A DNA stretch of 64,000 bases from Streptomyces physcomitrii. Its GTDB lineage: Bacteria > Actinomycetota > Actinomycetes > Streptomycetales > Streptomycetaceae. The notes beneath the pieces were generated by a model. It ran no database searches. It saw nothing but the letters and a program-made list of their open reading frames with translations, and was not told where the DNA came from. Location of the stretch: the NCBI RefSeq assembly GCF_012273655.1, contig NZ_JAAWWP010000005.1, positions 310,001 through 374,000 on the forward strand, in the 5' to 3' direction. Shown here one piece after another: positions 58,644 through 64,000 of this stretch (positions within the stretch are counted from its first letter, which is position 1; every line of letters begins with the position of its first letter). The position numbers and the translations under genes are program-made.

Positions 58644-59462
58644 ATGACCCGTTCCGTGCTCCGGACCCTGCAGGTGACCGGGGCGGCGACCGCCGCGCTG
58701 CTGGTCCTGAGCGCCTGCTCCTCCGACGACTCCTCCTCCGACGACTCCTCGTCGGCCGGATCCGGCTCCTCCTCCGACAAGCTGTCCGGCACGGTGACCG
58801 TCTTCGCCGCCGCCTCGCTGAAGGAGAGCTTCGAGAAGCTGGGCAAGCAGTTCGAGCGGGAGCACCCGGGTACGAAGGTGACCTTCAGCTTCGGCGGCAG
58901 CGACTCGCTGGCCGCGGGCATCACCGGCGGGGCCCCGGCCGACGTGTTCGCCGCCGCCAGCCCCAAGACGATGAAGATCGTCACCGACGCGGGGGACGCC
59001 GCCTCCGGCACGCCCGCCACCTTCGTCCGCAACGAGCTGGAGATCGCCACCCTGCCGGGCAACCCCGACAAGATCGGCTCCTTGAAGGATCTGACGGGCT
59101 CCGGTCTGAAGGTCGTCCTGTGCGACAAGGAGGTGCCGTGCGGCTCGGCCGCGCAGAAGGCCCTGGACGCGAGCGGGTTGAAGCTCACGCCGGTCTCGTA
59201 CGAGCAGGACGTGAAGGCCGCCCTGACCAAGGTCGAACTCAAGGAGGCCGACGCCGCCGTCGTCTACAAGACGGATGTGAAGGCCGCGGGCGACAAGGTG
59301 GAGGGCGTCGCCTTCCCCGAGTCGGCCGACGCCATCAACGACTACCCGATCACCCTGCTCAAGGACGCGCGGAACACCGCGACCGCCAAGGCGTTCATCG
59401 CGCTGGTGCGGTCCGCCGAGGGGCAGAAGGTGCTGACCGGGGCCGGGTTCCTCAAGCCGTGA
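58644..59462 (+). CDS. modA: Molybdate-binding lipoprotein ModA
   Basis: A 272-residue substrate-binding protein. The lipoprotein signal has lipobox LSAC near residue 25, then a Ser/Asp linker. The ModA domain begins VTVFAAASLKESF, where the Ser region binds the oxyanion, with GSDSLAAGI, GAPADVFAAAS and DAAVVYKTDV segments in the usual order. ATG 58644 (or the adjacent GTG 58641) follows GAGGGAG. The frame is open much further upstream through the decayed regulator, so automated starts may be too early. Confidence 0.93.
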   Translation: MTRSVLRTLQVTGAATAALLVLSACSSDDSSSDDSSSAGSGSSSDKLSGTVTVFAAASLKESFEKLGKQFEREHPGTKVTFSFGGSDSLAAGITGGAPADVFAAASPKTMKIVTDAGDAASGTPATFVRNELEIATLPGNPDKIGSLKDLTGSGLKVVLCDKEVPCGSAAQKALDASGLKLTPVSYEQDVKAALTKVELKEADAAVVYKTDVKAAGDKVEGVAFPESADAINDYPITLLKDARNTATAKAFIALVRSAEGQKVLTGAGFLKP

Positions 59463-60372
59463 GTTCCCCGCGAGGCGAGTCCGCCGCCGTGGCCGGCCCC
59501 GTGAAGGGCGGGCCACGGCGCGGCCGCGTCCGCGTCCGGGGCCGTGGCGGTGGCGGTGGCGGTGGCGGTGGCGGTGGCGGTGGCCGGGGCGGTGCCCGCC
59601 GGGGGGTGCCGCTGCCCCTGCTCCTGCCTGCCCTGGTGGGGCTGGTGTTCCTGATCCTGCCGCTGCTCGCGCTGCTGATCCGCGCCCCCTGGCGGAGCCT
59701 GCCGGACCAGCTGACCAGCCACGAGGTGTGGCAGGCCCTGCAGTTGTCCCTGCTGTGCGCGACGGCGGCCACCGCGGTGAGTCTGGTGATCGGCGTGCCC
59801 CTGGCCTGGCTGCTGGCCCGGGTCGAGTTCCGGGGACGCGGCCTGGTACGGGCGCTGGTCACCCTGCCGCTCGTCCTGCCCCCGGTGGTCGGGGGTGTGG
59901 CGCTGCTGATGGCGCTCGGCCGCAACGGGGTCGTCGGCAAGTGGCTGGACGACTGGTTCGGGCTGACGCTGCCGTTCACCACGGCGGGGGTGATCGTGGC
60001 CGAGGCGTTCGTGGCCATGCCGTTCCTCGTCATCAGCGTCGAGGGCACCCTGCGCGCCGCGGACCCGCGCTACGAGGAGGCCGCCGCCACCCTCGGCGCC
60101 TCCCGGTTCACCGCCTTCCGCCGGGTCACCCTGCCGCTGATCGCCCCCGGTGTCGCCGCGGGCGCCGTCCTCGCGTGGGCCCGGGCACTCGGCGAGTTCG
60201 GCGCGACGATCACCTTCGCGGGCAACTTCCCCGGCCGTACGCAGACGATGCCGCTCGCCGTGTACCTCGCCCTGCAGAGCGACCCGGCCGCCGCGATCTC
60301 GCTCAGCCTGGTGCTGCTGGCGGTGTCCGTCGCGGTCCTGGCGGGGCTGCGCGATCGCTGGATGACCGCCTC

Positions 60373-60376
<4 letters not shown>
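59459..60376 (+). CDS. modB: Molybdate ABC permease ModB
   Basis: A 305-residue permease. GTG 59459 overlaps the modA stop. Residues about 25-45 are a Gly-rich run from a GTGGCG microsatellite. Membrane segments begin LLPALVGLVFLILPLLALL, and the EAA loop is EAAATLGASRFTAFRRVTLP. Its ATGA overlap with modC ensures coupled synthesis. It forms the membrane pore for molybdate, supplying cofactor for molybdoenzymes. Confidence 0.93.
59544..59584. repeat. GTGGCG microsatellite in modB
   Basis: About seven 6-base units in frame with modB encode a poly-Gly stretch. Length changes in whole units would keep the frame. Confidence 0.85.
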
Positions 60377-61518
<1,142 letters not shown>

Positions 61519-61607
61519 GGGTGAGGCCGCGGCGGGAGCGGCCGGAGGGCTCACCGGCGCATGCCCGGGGCCGGGGAGATGGGCCGCTCGGGTGATAGTT
61601 CCGGGAG

Positions 61608-62375
61608 GTGGTGTCGAGGACGGTGCAGAAACGTTGGCCCGGCGTGGAGCCACGTGAACTTTGGGAACGCAACCTGCTGCTGGCCGAGGCGTTCTGCGGA
61701 ACCGACGACCGGGTGCGCCAGGCGCAGGCGGTGATGGACGAGGCGCTGGCCAGCCGGACGAGGACGCTGGCCGCGTTCGCCGTGACCGTCGGCAGCGACG
61801 CCGCCGTGGCGAGTCTGATGGGGCTGAACGAGCGCGAGGTGCGGGTGGCACGCCGTACGGTCGGCAGGGAGGACGCCCGGGTCGTCGCCGACGCCCTGCT
61901 CAAGCAGCCCGCGGCGGTGGCTCCCCCGCCGGCCGAGGCGCCCCCGCCGGCCGACGCACCCCCGCAGCCGCTCGCACCGGACCCGGACCCCGACCCCGCG
62001 GCGGAGGCACCGGCGGACGCCGCGCGAGCCCATGTGCCCCACCCGCGGGCGGAGGCCGAGCCGTCCGCCCAGCCGGTCGCGCCGGAGACCGCGGTCCCGG
62101 CCGCGGCGACCTGGACGGAGGGGATGGATTCCGTACTGCTGTGGAGCTGGCAGTCCGGGCTCGACCTTCAGATCGTCGCGGAGGAACTCGGCCTGGACGC
62201 CAAGGAGTTGCTCCTGCGCGCCCGGAAGCTCGCCGCGGAGGGCCAGTTGACGCCCAGGGCATCGGCGTACCTGGACGTCCGGGCGGGCCGCCACCGCCGC
62301 CACGACCCCGTGCAGTACACCTTCGTACCCGACAGCCCGGAGACCCTGTACAGCGCGCCGGGCGCCTACGGCTGA
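61608..62375 (+). CDS. Hypothetical protein with Pro/Ala linker, 255 aa
   Basis: GTG 61608 or 61611; the nearby GGGAGG is very close, so the exact start is unsure. An N-terminal helical domain (about 100 residues, with AVTVGSDAAVASLMGLNEREVRVARRT like a helix-turn-helix) and a C-terminal helical domain (about 175-255) are joined by a Pro/Ala/Asp linker. The second also looks like a small helix-turn-helix (VAEELGLDAKELLLRARKLA). It may bind DNA. I do not recognise the family. Confidence 0.65.
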   Translation: MVSRTVQKRWPGVEPRELWERNLLLAEAFCGTDDRVRQAQAVMDEALASRTRTLAAFAVTVGSDAAVASLMGLNEREVRVARRTVGREDARVVADALLKQPAAVAPPPAEAPPPADAPPQPLAPDPDPDPAAEAPADAARAHVPHPRAEAEPSAQPVAPETAVPAAATWTEGMDSVLLWSWQSGLDLQIVAEELGLDAKELLLRARKLAAEGQLTPRASAYLDVRAGRHRRHDPVQYTFVPDSPETLYSAPGAYG

Positions 62376-62420
62376 GCGGCCCGGCGCGCGCTGTCCGGTC
62401 TCCGCGGGCCGCCCCGGGTC

Positions 62421-63110
62421 TCACCGGCCCGGTCCGCCGGGGTCCCGGATCAGGTCCCGGAGGGCGGTGTTCAACTCCAGGACGTTGACCTGGGGTTCGC
62501 CGAGGAAGCCGAGGAGGCGGCCGGTGGTGTGCTCGGCGACGAGGTCCTCGACCTCCTCGACGCCGAGATCGTTCTGCTCGGCGACCCGGTGGACCTGGAG
62601 CTCGGCGTACGCGGGTGAGATGGCGGGGTCCAGCCCGGAACCGGACGAGGTGACGGCGTCGGCGGGCACGTCCGCGGGCCGCACCTCGTACGTGGCGGTC
62701 GAGTTGTCCTTCACCACGGCCGCCTTGGCGTCCCGGACCCACCGGATCAGCTCCTCGTTGTCGCCGGAGCGGTTGGTGGCGCCGGAGAGGAGCAGGGAGT
62801 ACTCGGTGTTGACGCTGTTGGTGCCGAGTCCGTTCGAGGGGCGCGGCTGGAACCACTTGAGGTCCGGTCCGGGCGTCTCCTGGCCCTTCTTCAGCGGGAG
62901 GTCGTAGCGCTGGCCGATGAGGGAGGAGCCGACGACCTGCCCGCTCCGGTCCTTGATCTCGGAGCCGTCGGCCTTGTCCTCGAAGAGGGCCTGGGCGATG
63001 CCGGTCACCGCGAGCGGGTAGACCACCCCGCAGACGAGGGTGAGGACGAGCAGGGCGCGCAGCCCGGCTCCGATCAGGCGCGCGGTGCTGCCGATGGGGA
63101 GGTGCGTCAT
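62421..63110 (-). CDS. kdpC: KdpC, potassium-transporting ATPase subunit C
   Basis: A 229-residue subunit with one N-terminal membrane helix (ALLVLTLVCGVVYPLAVTGIAQ) and the conserved NSVNTEY and VTSSGSGLDPAISPAYA motifs. KdpC stabilises the KdpFABC potassium pump and raises its potassium affinity. It follows kdpB with a few bases between them and is on the minus strand. It converges with the hypothetical gene at 62375. Normal length. Confidence 0.95.
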   Translation of the reverse strand: MTHLPIGSTARLIGAGLRALLVLTLVCGVVYPLAVTGIAQALFEDKADGSEIKDRSGQVVGSSLIGQRYDLPLKKGQETPGPDLKWFQPRPSNGLGTNSVNTEYSLLLSGATNRSGDNEELIRWVRDAKAAVVKDNSTATYEVRPADVPADAVTSSGSGLDPAISPAYAELQVHRVAEQNDLGVEEVEDLVAEHTTGRLLGFLGEPQVNVLELNTALRDLIRDPGGPGR

Positions 63111-63116
63111 GGCGGA

Positions 63117-64000
63117 TCAGCCGATTCCGGGGAGGAGGGTGAGGAGCAGGTCGATGAGCTTGATGCCGGCGAACGGGGCGAGGAGGCCGCCGACTCCGTA
63201 GAGGCCGAGGTTGCGGCGCAGCATCCGGTCGGCACCGGCGGGCCGGTAGCGCACGCCCCTGAGGGCCAGCGGCACCAGGGCGACGATGATCAGCGCGTTG
63301 AAGATCACCGCCGAGAGGATGGCGGACTCCGGCGAGGCGAGGCCCATGATGTTCAGCCGGTCCAGCGAGGGGTACGCCACCGCGAACATGGCGGGGATGA
63401 TCGCGAAGTACTTGGCGACGTCGTTGGCGAGCGAGAAGGTGGTCAACGCCCCCCGGGTGATGAGGAGTTGCTTGCCGATCTCGACGATCTCGATGAGCTT
63501 GGTGGGGTTGGAGTCGAGGTCGACCATGTTCCCGGCCTCCTTGGCGGCGGAGGTGCCGGTGTTCATCGCGACGCCGACGTCGGCCTGGGCGAGGGCGGGT
63601 GCGTCGTTGGTGCCGTCGCCGGTCATCGCGACGAGCTTGCCCCCGGCCTGCTCCCGCTTGATGAGGGCCATCTTGTCCTCGGGGGTCGCCTCGGCGAGGA
63701 AGTCGTCGACCCCGGCCTCCTCGGCGATGGCCTTCGCGGTCAGCGGGTTGTCACCGGTGATCATGACCGTACGGATGCCCATGCGGCGCAGCTCGTCGAA
63801 CCGCTCCCGCATCCCCTCCTTCACCACGTCCTTGAGGTGGACCACCCCGAGGACCCGCGCGCCCTCGGCGTCCTCCACGGCCACCAGCAGCGGTGTGCCG
63901 CCGGCCCCGGAGATCCGGTCCGTGAGCGCCCGCGCGTCCGCGGCGACGCTCCCGCCGCGCTCCGCCACCCACGCCAGTACGGAACCGGCCGCGCCCTTGC
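63117..64000 (-). CDS. kdpB: KdpB, potassium-transporting P-type ATPase subunit B (5' part outside window)
   Basis: The C-terminal 294 or so residues of the catalytic subunit are visible; the gene runs past the right edge. The hinge motif [25 protein letters not shown] is clear, as is [26 protein letters not shown] before it. Membrane helices close the C-terminus. The phosphorylated DKTGT Asp lies outside the window. KdpB hydrolyses ATP to drive K+ uptake through KdpA at low external potassium. Confidence 0.95.
   Translation of the reverse strand, partial: KGAAGSVLAWVAERGGSVAADARALTDRISGAGGTPLLVAVEDAEGARVLGVVHLKDVVKEGMRERFDELRRMGIRTVMITGDNPLTAKAIAEEAGVDDFLAEATPEDKMALIKREQAGGKLVAMTGDGTNDAPALAQADVGVAMNTGTSAAKEAGNMVDLDSNPTKLIEIVEIGKQLLITRGALTTFSLANDVAKYFAIIPAMFAVAYPSLDRLNIMGLASPESAILSAVIFNALIIVALVPLALRGVRYRPAGADRMLRRNLGLYGVGGLLAPFAGIKLIDLLLTLLPGIG

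Overview
The DNA is very GC-rich. It has strong GC bias at codon third positions, many GTG and some TTG starts, chained ATGA/GTGA gene overlaps and typical high-GC actinobacterial families. All of this points to a Streptomyces chromosome. Every call here was made by reading the sequence; no database search was run.

Left region (1 to about 34.8 kb): after two unrelated genes, 33 kb of the window is devoted to arsenic. Resistance and sensing genes flank and punctuate the region: an ACR3 efflux permease, a phosphatase-type arsenate reductase, two ArsO-like flavoproteins, an ArsI-type C-As lyase, two MFS exporters and six ArsR-family repressors. Between them lies what looks like an arsenic-carbon natural product pathway. 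An EPSP-synthase homologue, a phosphoglycerate-mutase homologue and a phosphonopyruvate-decarboxylase homologue form an arsenic version of the phosphonate entry route (arsenoenolpyruvate to arsonopyruvate to arsonoacetaldehyde). A 2357-residue type I PKS (KS-AT-DH-ER-KR-ACP-ACP) and a FabH-like ketosynthase would build the chain. A CTP-synthase-like amidotransferase, a Tat-exported molybdoenzyme, a DedA membrane protein, an SDR and two small unknown proteins accompany them. A complete extra phosphate-type ABC transporter with a fused PstC-PstA permease probably supplies arsenate. The layout matches, as I remember it, the arseno-organic locus predicted in Streptomyces lividans/coelicolor (Cruz-Morales et al. 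2016) and later linked to the product name bisenarsan. The system is therefore probably not new in kind, but several of its parts are unexplained. A recurring 14-bp motif, TYGA-N6-TCGA with one TAGA variant, lies in four regulatory regions of the cluster and may be a shared ArsR operator.

Middle region (about 34.8 to 41.9 kb): a degraded, partly AT-richer island. It holds a coupled gene pair whose first product carries a RHIM/BASS-like amyloid signalling motif, an unrecognised 404-residue protein, an IS5-type transposase fragment, a GNAT acetyltransferase, a frameshifted serine recombinase, a broken phosphotransferase and the 3' part of a tRNA-Gly(CCC) gene that looks like an attachment-site scar.

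Right region (about 41.9 to 64 kb): ordinary Streptomyces accessory and housekeeping genes. They include a hemolysin III homologue, a cold-shock protein, a DEAD-box helicase and a CBS protein, a coupled pair of CNNM/CorC-type membrane proteins, two small genes sharing a BlaI-like 16-bp operator, a DUF4331/TPR/His-rich NicO metal operon, a polysaccharide deacetylase, a methyltransferase, a small molybdenum-cofactor protein, a modABC molybdate importer with a decayed regulator in front of it, and kdpC-kdpB running off the right edge.
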